64,000 nt of DNA, taken from assembly GCA_050179115.1 (NCBI GenBank), contig JBFXFL010000005.1:28396-92395 (forward strand). The letters are read 5' to 3'. The notes under the pieces were generated by a model. It was not told the origin of the DNA. It saw only the letters and a list, made by a program, of their open reading frames with translations, and did no database searches. Of this stretch, positions 1 through 9,027 are shown piece after piece; position 1 is the stretch's first letter, and the number at the start of each line of letters is the position of its first letter. The DNA comes from JAGPUQ01 sp050179115 (GTDB taxonomy: Bacteria > Pseudomonadota > Gammaproteobacteria > Pseudomonadales > Porticoccaceae). The position numbers and the translations under genes were made by a program.

Positions 1-636
1 CTGACGCTGGAGGTAAAGGCCGGTGAAATGATCGGCATCATGGGCGCTTCCGGGTCCGGCAAGTCGACGCTGCTGAATCTGCTGGGTGGCCTGGATCGCG
101 CCGATACGGGCCGCATCGCGCTGCTCGGCCGCGACCTGGCCGCGCTGTCGGATCGCGAGCTCGCCCTGGCGCGCAATCGCCATCTCGGCTTTGTGTACCA
201 GTTTCACCATCTGCTGGGCGAGTTCAGCGCCGTCGAAAATGCCGCCATGCCGTTGCTGATCGCGGGGCTGACCCGGCGCGAAGCCTTGAGGCGCGCGACC
301 GAGCTGCTGACGGCGGTCGGTCTTGCCGGGCGGCTCCAGCACCGGCCGGCCCAGTTGTCCGGCGGCGAGCGGCAGCGCGTTGCGGTGGCGCGCGCCCTCG
401 CCAATCGGCCTGACTGTGTGTTCATGGACGAGCCTACCGGCAATCTCGACCGCGGCAGCGCGGATCAGGTGGTAGCGCTGTTGCTGGATCTCAATCGCGA
501 GCTCGGCATCAGTTTCGTCGTGGTCTCCCACGACGAGCGGGTGGCGGGACGCATGCATCGGGTGCTGATGCTGGAGGACGGTCGCCTGCACGAAGCACCC
601 CTCAACACGGCCTCTCACCAAGAGATCGGTACTTGA
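1..636 (+). CDS. lolD: Lipoprotein-releasing ABC transporter ATPase LolD (5' end cut by window edge)
   Basis: This is the ATPase that powers release of outer-membrane lipoproteins from the inner membrane to LolA. The reading frame is open from base 1, so roughly 25-30 N-terminal residues lie outside the window. The Walker A motif (GASGSGKST) lies near base 46, the ABC signature (LSGGERQR) near 355 and Walker B with the D-loop (FMDEPTGNLD) near 420. FVYQFHHLLGEFSAVEN around the Q-loop is typical of LolD. Its TGA overlaps the ATG of the following permease by one base, which fits a lolCDE operon whose lolC would lie to the left. LolD is the best fit; another ABC ATPase of the same clade (MacB or FtsE type) is less likely given the next gene. 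Confidence 0.93.
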   Translation: MTLEVKAGEMIGIMGASGSGKSTLLNLLGGLDRADTGRIALLGRDLAALSDRELALARNRHLGFVYQFHHLLGEFSAVENAAMPLLIAGLTRREALRRATELLTAVGLAGRLQHRPAQLSGGERQRVAVARALANRPDCVFMDEPTGNLDRGSADQVVALLLDLNRELGISFVVVSHDERVAGRMHRVLMLEDGRLHEAPLNTASHQEIGT

Positions 637-1841
637 TGGCGAGCTACCCATTGTTGATCGGCTGGCGGTTTTTCCGCGCCGGCAGCGGCAATCGCCTGGT
701 GTCGTTCGTCTCCTTGCTGGCGGTGGCGGGTCTGGTGCTCGGCGTCGCGCTGATGATCCTGGTGCTCGCGGTCATGAACGGCTTCGATCGCGAGATGCGC
801 ACCCGGATTCTCGGTCTGGTGCCCCATGTGCAATTGTCGCGCGACGGCGGCATCGCCGACTGGCAGACGCTGGCGCCCAAATTGCTGGAAGATCCCGCCA
901 TCCTCAGCGCCACGCCCTTTGTGCGGCTCGGCGGCATGGTCAATTTTCATGGTCGCGTGGTCCCGGTGGAGCTGCTCGGCGCCAGCGCGACCGGCAGCCG
1001 TTACGCGGCGCTGGGTCCCCTGGTACAGGAGGACGGCCTGCTGCTGTCGCGCCGGATCGCGGATCGTCTGGGGGCGAAGGAGGGCGACGCCCTGACGCTG
1101 TTCGTGGCGGGGAACGATAACGCTGGCCGTGGGGCTATGCCCGTGGCGCGGGCGTTTCGGGTGACCGGCATCTTCGCCACCCACACCACGCTCGACAATG
1201 CCCTGGTGGTCACGCGCCTGGAAACCGCCGCCGCCCTTGCCGGTCTGGACGGGCGCGTGCAAGGCTTGCAACTGGAGCTCGCCGATCCCTTCGCGGCGCG
1301 GGACATGGCGTACTGGTTACTGGCAGAGCTGCCGGCGGGCTATCGCTTCGCCGACTGGCTGCAAACCCACGGCAACCTCTACCAGGCCATCAACATGTCG
1401 CGCAGCCTGGTCGGCACGCTGGTGTTCGCGGTGATCGCCGTCGCGGTCTTCAACGTGGTGGCGCTGCTGGTGATGACCGTCGTGGAAAAACGACCGGCCA
1501 TCGCGATCCTGAAAACCCAGGGCGCGACGCGGGCGGGGATCATCGGTGTCTTTGTCACCCAGGGCAGCCTTATCGGACTGCTCGGTGTCGGGCTCGGCAC
1601 GCTGCTGGGTTGCCTCGGCGCCCTGGCGCTGGGTGATGCCGTGAACTGGCTGGAAAATCTGCTGGATTTCCGTTTCCTCAATCTCGCCGTGTACCCCATC
1701 GATTACATCCCGACGGATTTGCGGGCGCGCGACGTACTTGCGGTGGCCCTGGTCGCCCTGGGTCTCAATTTGCTGGCGGCGTTGTATCCGGCTTGGCGCG
1801 CGGCGGCGGTCCCGCCGGCACAGGTACTGCGTTACGAATAG
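636..1841 (+). CDS. lolE: Lipoprotein-releasing ABC transporter permease, LolC/LolE family (probably LolE)
   Basis: This inner-membrane permease works with LolD to extract lipoproteins. The 401-residue protein has the family layout: one N-terminal membrane helix (about residues 20-45, then the conserved VMNGFDREMRTRILG segment), a large periplasmic domain, and three C-terminal helices ending near the AVPPAQVLRYE tail. The ATG at 636 overlaps the lolD stop (TGATG) and is preferred over a TTG three bases upstream. In most gammaproteobacteria the order is lolC-lolD-lolE, so a permease after lolD should be LolE. Sequence alone does not separate LolC from LolE here. Its 3' end overlaps the convergent DUF2062 gene by 77 bases. 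Confidence 0.88.
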   Translation: MASYPLLIGWRFFRAGSGNRLVSFVSLLAVAGLVLGVALMILVLAVMNGFDREMRTRILGLVPHVQLSRDGGIADWQTLAPKLLEDPAILSATPFVRLGGMVNFHGRVVPVELLGASATGSRYAALGPLVQEDGLLLSRRIADRLGAKEGDALTLFVAGNDNAGRGAMPVARAFRVTGIFATHTTLDNALVVTRLETAAALAGLDGRVQGLQLELADPFAARDMAYWLLAELPAGYRFADWLQTHGNLYQAINMSRSLVGTLVFAVIAVAVFNVVALLVMTVVEKRPAIAILKTQGATRAGIIGVFVTQGSLIGLLGVGLGTLLGCLGALALGDAVNWLENLLDFRFLNLAVYPIDYIPTDLRARDVLAVALVALGLNLLAALYPAWRAAAVPPAQVLRYE

Positions 1842-2358
1842 CCTCGCTGCGCGTCGTTTTGCGCTGCTCCCAGCGGCGTACGGCCTGCCAGCGCCACAGC
1901 CCCCGGATCGCGGCATAGCCGAGCAGGCCGGCGCTGACGCCCATCAGCAGGCAGCCGGTCAGAAATGGTGGCAGCAAATGCGCGCCCTGCGTGCTCAGCC
2001 ACGCCCAACTGAATTGCGGGTTGAAGGGTACGTCCGGGTCGCCCAGGACGAGCGTGCCGACCCGATAGCAGAGCAGGGTGAGGGGCGGGATGGTCACCGG
2101 ATTACTGACAAACACCAGCGCCATGGTGACCGGCAGATTGCAACGCAACGCCAGGGCGAGCAGCGCGGCGATGAGCAACTGTCCCGGCACGGGGATGAAT
2201 GCCGTGAACAGTCCGAAACCGAATGCCAGGGAAACCGAGCGTCGGTTGAGGTGAAAGAGGTCGGAATCCTTGCGGCCAAGCCCGATCCAGCGCAAACGAC
2301 TGTCGCCGAGCACCGAATGGATATCGGGCAGTTTGCGTTTGAGGAAGCGTTTCGGCAC
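1765..2358 (-). CDS. DUF2062 domain membrane protein
   Basis: A small inner-membrane protein of unknown role. The GTG at 2358 gives a 197-residue protein beginning with the PKRFLKRKLPD segment typical of DUF2062, and an AGGA lies eight bases upstream. A longer frame runs to 2511 but would overlap the divergent murJ start and lacks family resemblance there. The core has LAFGFGLFTAFIPVPGQ and LVFVSNPVTIPPL, the conserved gly/pro-rich membrane segments of the family, and a second pair of helices near residues 125-160. The last 25 codons are antisense to the end of the lolE-like gene, and the charged, proline-rich tail there may be dispensable. Family assignment is confident; function is unknown. 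Confidence 0.85.
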   Translation of the reverse strand: MPKRFLKRKLPDIHSVLGDSRLRWIGLGRKDSDLFHLNRRSVSLAFGFGLFTAFIPVPGQLLIAALLALALRCNLPVTMALVFVSNPVTIPPLTLLCYRVGTLVLGDPDVPFNPQFSWAWLSTQGAHLLPPFLTGCLLMGVSAGLLGYAAIRGLWRWQAVRRWEQRKTTRSEAIRNAVPVPAGPPPRAKPDTTPPAN

Positions 2359-2489
2359 GGCCGTGATCCTGGGCGGGATCGGCATTATCCCGAACTTGCC
2401 TGGGTGCGGCCAGCGCCCGAGTAGAGCCTTTTCCTTGGCCGCCACGACCGGGCTGGGTACACTGCGCGAAATTTTGCTGGTCCATCCCG

Positions 2490-4088
2490 TTGCGCGCACC
2501 TGACCGCCCAACCCCGGCGTCGCCAGCGCGGCAGCGCGGGCTGCTGCGTTCCAGCCTGATCGTGGGCGCGATGACCGGGCTGTCGCGGGTCGCGGGGCTG
2601 GTTCGGGACATGGTGCTGGCCCGCACCATCGGCGCCGATGGCCTGGCCGACGCCTTCTTTGTTGCCTTCAAACTGCCGAATTTTTTGCGCCGGCTTTTTG
2701 CCGAAGGGGCCTTCAGTCAGGCCTTTGTTCCGGTGTTGGCGGAGTACCGGGAAAAGGGTTCCCACGCGGCGGTACGCGAACTGCTGGACCGGGTCGCCGG
2801 CACCCTGGGCGCGACCTTGCTGGCGCTCACGGTGCTCGCGACCCTGGGCGCCCCCGTGCTGGCCTGGGTGTTTGCGCCCGGGTTTGCCGCCGATCCGGCC
2901 AAGTTCGCGGTCACCATCGAGCTGATCCGGATCACCTTTCCCTATCTGCTGTTCATCTCGCTGGCCGGCTTCGCGGGCGGCATTCTCAACAGCTACGACC
3001 GCTTTGCGATACCGGCCTTCACCCCGATCTGGCTGAACCTGTGCATGATCGCGGCGGCCCTGGCGGCGACGCCCTGGTTCGCCCGCCCGGTCTACGCGCT
3101 GGCCTGGGGTGTGTTCGCGGCGGGTCTGGTGCAGCTGCTGTTCCAGCTGCCGTTTCTCGCGCAGCTGCATCTGTTGCCGCGGCCGAAGCTGGGCTGGCAT
3201 CACCCCGGGGTACGGCGCATTCTCAAGCTCATGGTGCCGGCGCTGTTCGGGGTCTCGGTCAGCCAGATAAACCTGCTGCTCGATACCATCATTGCGTCCT
3301 TCCTGCCGGTGGGCAGCGTGTCCTGGCTGTATTACTCGGATCGCCTGGTGGAGCTGCCGCTCGGGGTGTTTGCGGTGGCGGCGGCAACCGTGATCCTGCC
3401 CCATCTGTCGCGCCTGCACAGCGGTGCGGATCCGGCCCGCTTTCGCGCCACCCTCGACTGGGGACTGCGCTTTGTCCTGTTGATTGCCGTGCCGGCCACG
3501 ATTGCACTGGTGGTGTTGGCGGGGCCGCTGCTGACCACCTTGTTCTACAACGGCGCGGCGATGGGGCAGCGCGATATCGCGATGGCCACGTTCAGCCTGC
3601 GCGCGTTTTCCCTGGGGCTGGTGGCCTTCATGTGCATCAAGGTGCTCGCCTCCGGTTATTTCGCACGCCAGGACACCCGCACGCCGGTCATTATCGGCAT
3701 CATCGCCATGGTCACCAACATGGTGCTGAATCTGGTGATGGCATTGCCGCTGCATCATTATTTTCGTCTCGGTCACGCCGGGCTGGCAGGGGCCACGGCG
3801 CTCGCCGCCTGGGTGAACGCCGGCCTGCTGCTGCGCGGCCTGCTGCGCGCCGGCGTGTATCGACCGGGGCGCGAGTGGCGGCGTTTCGGCACGCTGCTGG
3901 GCATCGCGAATCTGGCGATGCTGCTGTGTCTGCTGGTGCTGCGCGATGTCTGGGGTGACTGGATTGCGCTGGCGTTCTGGCCCCGCGTGGGGGCGTTGAT
4001 GGTGGTCTGCGCGGCCGGCCTGAGTGTCTACATCGGCGCGCTGTTGGCCGGCGGATTGCGGCTGCGCGATCTTCGTGAGGTGCGCTGA
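2490..4088 (+). CDS. murJ: Lipid II flippase MurJ
   Basis: MurJ (MviN) flips the peptidoglycan precursor lipid II across the inner membrane. The 532-residue length and fourteen-helix hydrophobic pattern fit the MOP superfamily. The N-terminal GLSRVAGLVRDMVLARTIGA and PNFLRRLFAEGAFSQAFVPV segments are hallmarks and carry the conserved arginines of the central cavity. The TTG at 2490 is the only early start that keeps the N-terminus, but no strong ribosome-binding site precedes it, so a start a few codons later is possible. It is divergent from the DUF2062 gene and followed after 115 bases by ribF. The usual rpsT neighbour is absent from that gap. Confidence 0.93.
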   Translation: MRAPDRPTPASPARQRGLLRSSLIVGAMTGLSRVAGLVRDMVLARTIGADGLADAFFVAFKLPNFLRRLFAEGAFSQAFVPVLAEYREKGSHAAVRELLDRVAGTLGATLLALTVLATLGAPVLAWVFAPGFAADPAKFAVTIELIRITFPYLLFISLAGFAGGILNSYDRFAIPAFTPIWLNLCMIAAALAATPWFARPVYALAWGVFAAGLVQLLFQLPFLAQLHLLPRPKLGWHHPGVRRILKLMVPALFGVSVSQINLLLDTIIASFLPVGSVSWLYYSDRLVELPLGVFAVAAATVILPHLSRLHSGADPARFRATLDWGLRFVLLIAVPATIALVVLAGPLLTTLFYNGAAMGQRDIAMATFSLRAFSLGLVAFMCIKVLASGYFARQDTRTPVIIGIIAMVTNMVLNLVMALPLHHYFRLGHAGLAGATALAAWVNAGLLLRGLLRAGVYRPGREWRRFGTLLGIANLAMLLCLLVLRDVWGDWIALAFWPRVGALMVVCAAGLSVYIGALLAGGLRLRDLREVR

Positions 4089-4262
4089 GTCCGCGCCCGC
4101 GGGCGTTCCCGTGGGTGTTGACGACGCGGCATAATTCCGTCGCGTTCCCGGGCCGGTATATACTCCGCGCTCGTTTTTGTCGGCGCTGAGCAGCGGGTTG
4201 GAGTGAACTCCGCGCGGTTCCGGCTGAACACAAGCGCCAAATCCGTCCTCGCGAGTTGCACT

Positions 4263-5237
4263 GTGATTATCAACGCAAAGGATTTTCTGATCCGTGGACT
4301 CCACAATCTGCGCCCGGAACATCGCGGCGCGGTGGCCACCGTGGGCTCGTTCGACGGCATTCATCTGGGCCACCAGGCGATCCTGGGCCAGCTCAAGGAG
4401 CGCGCGGCCTATTACCGCGCGGCCTCGGTGGTGATGATGTTCGAGCCGCAGCCGCGCGAGTATTTTGCCCGCGAACAGGCGCCGGCGCGGCTGATGCGCA
4501 TTCGTGAAAAGGTCGAGGCCCTGGCGGGTACGGGTGTCAAGCGGGTGTTCTGTCTCCAGTTCAATCGCGCCCTGCGCAGCCTGTCGGCGCAGGAATTTGT
4601 CGAGCGGGTACTGGTGCGCGGGCTCGGCATCAAGTGTCTGGTGGTGGGTGACGATTTTCATTTCGGGCGCGACCGCAGCGGTGACTACGAAATGCTGGTG
4701 CGCATGGGCGCGCGCCACGGTTTCGAGGTGCTGGAAACCCACAGCATCCAGATGGGCGGCGAGCGCATCAGCAGCACCCGCATCCGGCGCGAACTCGAAC
4801 TCGGCAATTTTGCCGAGGCGGCCAAATTGCTGGGCAAGCCGTTTCGGATTGCGGGCCGCGTGGTGTACGGCCAGCGCCTGGGCCGCCAGTTGGGAGTGCC
4901 GACAGCGAACGTGAATCTGCATCGGTACCGCGCGCCGCTGCAGGGCGTGTTTGCGGTGGAAGTGGCGCTCGACGGCGAACGCATTCCCGGCGTGGCGAAT
5001 GTGGGGGTGCGACCGACGGTGGGTGACCTGATCAAGCCGGTCCTCGAAGTCCATCTGCTCGACTGGAGCGGCGACATCTACGGCCGTCGTATCCATGTGG
5101 AGTTCAAGCACAAATTGCGGGAGGAAACAAAATTTGCCTCCATCGATGAATTGGTGACCCAGATACAGGCGGACATCGTCGCTGCGCGGCGCTATTTCGC
5201 GGCATCTCAGGGGTCCGAACCTGCGGCAGCGGTATGA
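4263..5237 (+). CDS. ribF: Bifunctional riboflavin kinase / FAD synthetase
   Basis: RibF converts riboflavin to FMN and then to FAD in the cytoplasm. The N-terminal nucleotidyltransferase domain shows IRGLHNLRPEHRGAVATVGS followed by FDGIHLGHQ (the HxGH-type site), and SSTRIRRELELG closes it. The C-terminal flavokinase domain starts near GRVVYGQRLGRQLGVPTANV and includes GVANVGVRPTV. A GTG at 4263, with a GAG seven bases upstream, places the start just before the conserved IRGLHNL. The frame is also open from a GTG at 4203 (344 residues), which would add twenty residues not seen in the family. The TGA overlaps the ileS start by four bases (ATGA), indicating translational coupling. Confidence 0.93.
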   Translation: MIINAKDFLIRGLHNLRPEHRGAVATVGSFDGIHLGHQAILGQLKERAAYYRAASVVMMFEPQPREYFAREQAPARLMRIREKVEALAGTGVKRVFCLQFNRALRSLSAQEFVERVLVRGLGIKCLVVGDDFHFGRDRSGDYEMLVRMGARHGFEVLETHSIQMGGERISSTRIRRELELGNFAEAAKLLGKPFRIAGRVVYGQRLGRQLGVPTANVNLHRYRAPLQGVFAVEVALDGERIPGVANVGVRPTVGDLIKPVLEVHLLDWSGDIYGRRIHVEFKHKLREETKFASIDELVTQIQADIVAARRYFAASQGSEPAAAV

Positions 5238-8053
5238 CCGATTACAAAGCGACGCTCAATCTTCCCAATACCAGCTTTCCGATGAAAGCCAACCTCGCGC
5301 AGCGCGAGCCCGGCATTCTCAAGCACTGGCAGGAAGCCGACATCTACGGCCGTATCCGCGCCGCGCGCGCCGGGCGCGAGCAGTTCATCCTCCACGACGG
5401 TCCGCCCTATGCCAATGGCGATATCCACATCGGGCACGCGGTCAACAAGATCCTGAAGGACATCATCGTCAAGGCGCGCACGCTGGCGGGCTACGACGCG
5501 CCCTATGTGCCGGGCTGGGATTGCCACGGCCTGCCCATCGAGCATCAGGTGGAGCAGAAGTGGGGCAAGGCCGGGCACAAGCTCGACGCCAGGGCGTTTC
5601 GCGCCAAATGCCGGGAGTACGCCGCGAGCCAGGTCGAGCGTCAGCGCCGCGACTTCATCCGCCTCGGCGTGCTCGGCGACTGGGACCATCCCTACCTGAG
5701 CATGGACTACCGCTACGAAGCCGACATCATCCGTGCGCTCGGCCGAGTCGCCGCCAACGGCCACCTGGTGCGCGGCTACAAGCCCGTGTACTGGAGCGTG
5801 GTGGGTGCGTCGGCACTTGCCGAAGCCGAGGTCGAATACCACGACAAAACCTCGTTCGCCATCGATGTCGCCTTTCCGGTGGCGGACGTGAAGGCGCTGG
5901 CCGATGTGCTGGGCGGCCTCAACGGGGAAGGGGAGATCGCGGTCGCCATCTGGACCACTACGCCCTGGACCCTGCCCGCCAACCAGGCGGTCTGTGTCGG
6001 TCCCGATATCGACTACGCCCTGGTGCAGTGCCGCATCCAGGGCGCGCCGCGCCGGCTGATTCTGGCGCGGGAACTGGTGGCCGGCGTCATGACGCGCGTC
6101 GGCGGTACCGACGCCCTGGTGCTCGCCACCTGCAAGGGCGCCCGTCTCGAAGGCCTGCGTCTCCGGCATCCGTTTTACAACCGCGAAGTACCGGTGATTC
6201 TCGGCGAGCACGTCACCCTGGATACGGGCACCGGCGCCGTGCATACGGCGCCCGATCACGGCGTGGAAGACTTCACGGTGTCCGTGCCCTACGGTATCGG
6301 CACCCTCGATTATCTCGACGACCACGGCGTGTTCCGCGACCGGGTCGAATACTTCGCCGGCCAGCACGTCTACAAGGTGGATGAGCCCATCGTCGAATTG
6401 CTGCGCGAACGCGGCACGTTGCTCGCGTGTGAAAAAATCGTCCACAGTTATCCCCATTGCTGGCGCACCAAGACGCCGCTGATCTACCGGGCGACGCCGC
6501 AGTGGTTCATCGGCATGCATGTGCACGGCCTGCTCGACACCGCGTTTGCCGAGGTCGCCAAGGTAGCCTGGTATCCCGACTGGGGTCGGGCACGGATGGA
6601 GGCCATGCTCGCCAACAGTCCCGACTGGTGCGTGTCGCGCCAGCGCACCTGGGGCGTACCCATCGCGCTGTTCGTCCACGCGGACAGCGGCGAGCTACAC
6701 CCGGATACCCAGCGCCTGATCGAGGCGGTGGCGCTGCGCGTCGAGCAGCACGGCATGGACGCCTGGCACGATCTCGATCCGGCGGAACTGCTGGGCGCGG
6801 ACGCCGCCCACTACCGCAAGGTCACCGATACCCTGGATGTCTGGTTCGACTCGGGCGTCAGCCACGCGGCGGTACTGGAGCGCCGGCCCGAACTGCGCTA
6901 TCCCGCGGATCTCTATCTGGAAGGCTCCGACCAGCATCGCGGCTGGTTCCAGTCGTCCCTCAAGACGGCGGTCGCCATCAACGGCAATGCGCCGTACCGC
7001 GCGGTGCTCACCCACGGCTTCACCGTGGATGCCCAGGGCCGCAAGATGTCGAAGTCGCTGGGCAATGTGGTGGCCCCCCAGCAGGTGATCAACGAGCTCG
7101 GCGCCGATGTGCTGCGGCTGTGGGTGGCGGCGACGGATTTCAGCGGCGAGCTGTCGGTGTCCGATGAAATCCTCAAGCGCACCGCGGATTCCTATCGGCG
7201 CATTCGCAACACCTTGCGTTATCTGCTCGCCAATCTGGAAGGCTTCGATCCCGCGCGCGACACGGTGCCCTTCGACCAGCTTCTGCATCTCGACCGCTGG
7301 GCGGTGGATCGCGCGCGCCTGCTGCAGGACGAGATCGCGGACCGCTACCAGGATTACGGCTTTCACCACATCTATCAGAAGCTGCACCAGTTCTGCGTTG
7401 CGGATCTGGGCGGTTTCTATATCGACATCATCAAGGACCGCCAGTACACCTGCCAGCGCGACAGCCTGGCGCGGCGCTCCGCGCAGACCGCGCTGCACCA
7501 GATCGCCGAGGCCCTGGTGCGCTGGATCGCGCCGATCCTGAGCTTCACCGCCGAGGAAGTCTGGCAGTGCCTGCCGGGCGCACGCGAGGAATCGGTGCTG
7601 CTGGCGGAATGGTTCCCGCTGCCCAGTCTGGGGGAGGGCGAACTCTTCTCCCGCGACGACTGGGCGCAGGTGATGCGCGTCAAGGAAGCGGTCAACAAGG
7701 CCCTGGAAGAGCGGCGCAATGCCGGCGCGATACGCGGCTCGCTGGACGCCGAGGCCGTGCTCTATGTGGACCCCGCGCTGCAAGCTCTGCTCGACAAACT
7801 CGGTGACGAGTTGCGTTTCGTGCTCCTCACTTCGGCGGCCAGGGTGCTGCCGCTGGCGGCGGCGCCCGTCGCCGGGGCCGATGACACCGCCGTGCCGGGG
7901 CTCAAGGTGGCGCTGATGCCGTCCACGCACGCCAAGTGCGTGCGCTGCTGGCATCGCCGTGACAGCGTTGGTATATGTGCCGGGCACCCGGAGCTGTGCG
8001 ACCGCTGCGTGACGAATGTTGCCGGGACCGGCGAAGCGCGGCGCGCCGCCTGA
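5234..8053 (+). CDS. ileS: Isoleucyl-tRNA synthetase
   Basis: This enzyme charges tRNA-Ile with isoleucine. The 939-residue length matches bacterial type 1 IleRS. The HIGH signature is at residues 65-68 (within GPPYANGDIHIGHA) and the KMSKS loop at 604-608. The editing domain lies between, including the conserved TTPWTLPANQAV segment. The C-terminus has a zinc-finger with cysteines at 902, 905, 922 and 925, as in the Escherichia coli enzyme. It overlaps ribF by four bases and its TGA is directly followed by the lspA ATG, so ribF-ileS-lspA-fkpB-ispH is probably one transcript. Confidence 0.97.
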   Translation: MTDYKATLNLPNTSFPMKANLAQREPGILKHWQEADIYGRIRAARAGREQFILHDGPPYANGDIHIGHAVNKILKDIIVKARTLAGYDAPYVPGWDCHGLPIEHQVEQKWGKAGHKLDARAFRAKCREYAASQVERQRRDFIRLGVLGDWDHPYLSMDYRYEADIIRALGRVAANGHLVRGYKPVYWSVVGASALAEAEVEYHDKTSFAIDVAFPVADVKALADVLGGLNGEGEIAVAIWTTTPWTLPANQAVCVGPDIDYALVQCRIQGAPRRLILARELVAGVMTRVGGTDALVLATCKGARLEGLRLRHPFYNREVPVILGEHVTLDTGTGAVHTAPDHGVEDFTVSVPYGIGTLDYLDDHGVFRDRVEYFAGQHVYKVDEPIVELLRERGTLLACEKIVHSYPHCWRTKTPLIYRATPQWFIGMHVHGLLDTAFAEVAKVAWYPDWGRARMEAMLANSPDWCVSRQRTWGVPIALFVHADSGELHPDTQRLIEAVALRVEQHGMDAWHDLDPAELLGADAAHYRKVTDTLDVWFDSGVSHAAVLERRPELRYPADLYLEGSDQHRGWFQSSLKTAVAINGNAPYRAVLTHGFTVDAQGRKMSKSLGNVVAPQQVINELGADVLRLWVAATDFSGELSVSDEILKRTADSYRRIRNTLRYLLANLEGFDPARDTVPFDQLLHLDRWAVDRARLLQDEIADRYQDYGFHHIYQKLHQFCVADLGGFYIDIIKDRQYTCQRDSLARRSAQTALHQIAEALVRWIAPILSFTAEEVWQCLPGAREESVLLAEWFPLPSLGEGELFSRDDWAQVMRVKEAVNKALEERRNAGAIRGSLDAEAVLYVDPALQALLDKLGDELRFVLLTSAARVLPLAAAPVAGADDTAVPGLKVALMPSTHAKCVRCWHRRDSVGICAGHPELCDRCVTNVAGTGEARRAA

Positions 8054-8566
8054 ATGGGTGCCGCAATGGATTCGACCGCGACTTTCGGCAGAGCGCAACG
8101 GCTGGGTCTTTATCTGGTTGTCGCGCTGGTAATCCTGCTCGACTGGTGGACCAAGAGTCTGGCGAGCAGCCTGCTCGACTATGGCGTGCCGCGCGTCATC
8201 ACGCCGCTCTTCAATCTCACCCTGCTGCACAATCGCGGCGCGGCGTTCAGCCTGCTCAGCGAGGCGGGCGGTTGGCAGCACTGGCTGCTGAGCGGCATCG
8301 CGCTGGTGGTGAGTGTGGCCATTGTGGTGGTCTTGCGGCGTCTGCCGCGAACCGAGTGCCGGCAGGGTCTGGGTCTGGCGCTGGTGCTGGGCGGCGCTAT
8401 CGGCAATCTCGGTGACCGGTTGCGATTCGGCCATGTGGTGGATTTCATCCAGGTCCATTATGGGGATCTCTATTGGCCGGCATTCAACGTGGCGGACTCC
8501 GCCATTACGGTCGGTGCCGCGCTCCTGATCCTGGATGCCTTGCGGAGCCGACGGAAACACGCATGA
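8054..8566 (+). CDS. lspA: Lipoprotein signal peptidase (signal peptidase II)
   Basis: LspA cleaves the signal peptide of diacylated prolipoproteins in the inner membrane. The 170-residue protein has four predicted membrane helices and the two catalytic aspartates, D130 in GHVVDF and D148 in FNVADS, plus the conserved LLHNRGAAFSLLS and GGAIGNLGDR motifs. The ATG at 8054 directly follows the ileS stop. A second in-frame ATG at 8066 lies four codons later and could be the true start. The gene overlaps fkpB by four bases (ATGA). Confidence 0.95.
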   Translation: MGAAMDSTATFGRAQRLGLYLVVALVILLDWWTKSLASSLLDYGVPRVITPLFNLTLLHNRGAAFSLLSEAGGWQHWLLSGIALVVSVAIVVVLRRLPRTECRQGLGLALVLGGAIGNLGDRLRFGHVVDFIQVHYGDLYWPAFNVADSAITVGAALLILDALRSRRKHA

Positions 8567-9027
8567 GCGACGGTGGCCGAGTGACGATTGGACCGGGTTC
8601 GGCGGTCATGCTGCATTTCGCCATCGAATTGACCGACGGCGCCGTGGTGGACAGCAATTTCGCGCGCGCGCCCGCGCAACTCGTGATCGGCGACGGTAAT
8701 CTCCCGGAAGGTTTCGAGCGTTTGCTGCTCGGTTTGCGCGCCGGCGACGAACGACGTTTTGAAGTACCCGCGGAACAGGGTTTTGGCGCTCACCAGCAAG
8801 CCAATGTGATGACCTTGCCCAAGCGCCGCTTTCCCGCCGAAATGGCGTTGACGCCCGGGCTGGTGGTCACCTTCACCGATGCCGCATCCGGCCAGTTGCC
8901 CGGCGTGGTGATGGCGGTGGCGGGGGACCGGGTCACGGTCGACTTCAATCACCCGCTGGCGGGCAAGACGCTGGTGTTTGCCGTCGCGATACGATCGGTC
9001 GCCGCGGCGGAGCCGGTGGCGTCGTGA
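8563..9027 (+). CDS. fkpB: FKBP-type peptidyl-prolyl isomerase, SlpA/FkpB type
   Basis: A cytoplasmic prolyl isomerase and chaperone of the SlpA family. The 154-residue protein begins with the FKBP core (VMLHFAIELTDGAVVDSNF), followed by the inserted IF domain near FEVPAEQGFGAHQQANV and LPKRRFPAEMALTPGL, and then returns to the FKBP fold (VTVDFNHPLAGKTLVF). The ATG at 8563 overlaps the lspA stop; the frame is open further upstream inside lspA, but that part has no family resemblance. The 3' end overlaps ispH by four bases (GTGA). The lspA-fkpB-ispH order is conserved in many gammaproteobacteria. Confidence 0.94.
   Translation: MSDGGRVTIGPGSAVMLHFAIELTDGAVVDSNFARAPAQLVIGDGNLPEGFERLLLGLRAGDERRFEVPAEQGFGAHQQANVMTLPKRRFPAEMALTPGLVVTFTDAASGQLPGVVMAVAGDRVTVDFNHPLAGKTLVFAVAIRSVAAAEPVAS

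Noticed and set aside
4139..4170. A promoter with TATACT (4159-4164) before ribF
   Set aside because: No acceptable -35 lies 16-18 bases upstream, and TTGACG at 4118 is 35 bases away from it.
4089..4262. An FMN riboswitch before ribF
   Set aside because: The leader is too short and lacks the conserved RFN helices.
2385..5111. A 908-codon open frame on the minus strand opposite murJ and ribF, and similar long antisense frames at 9-11 kb, 18-20.6 kb and 31.7-34.4 kb
   Set aside because: Their compositions are Arg/His/Gln/Ala-rich as expected for the complement of GC-rich genes, they have no family motifs, and the sense frames are unmistakable genes.
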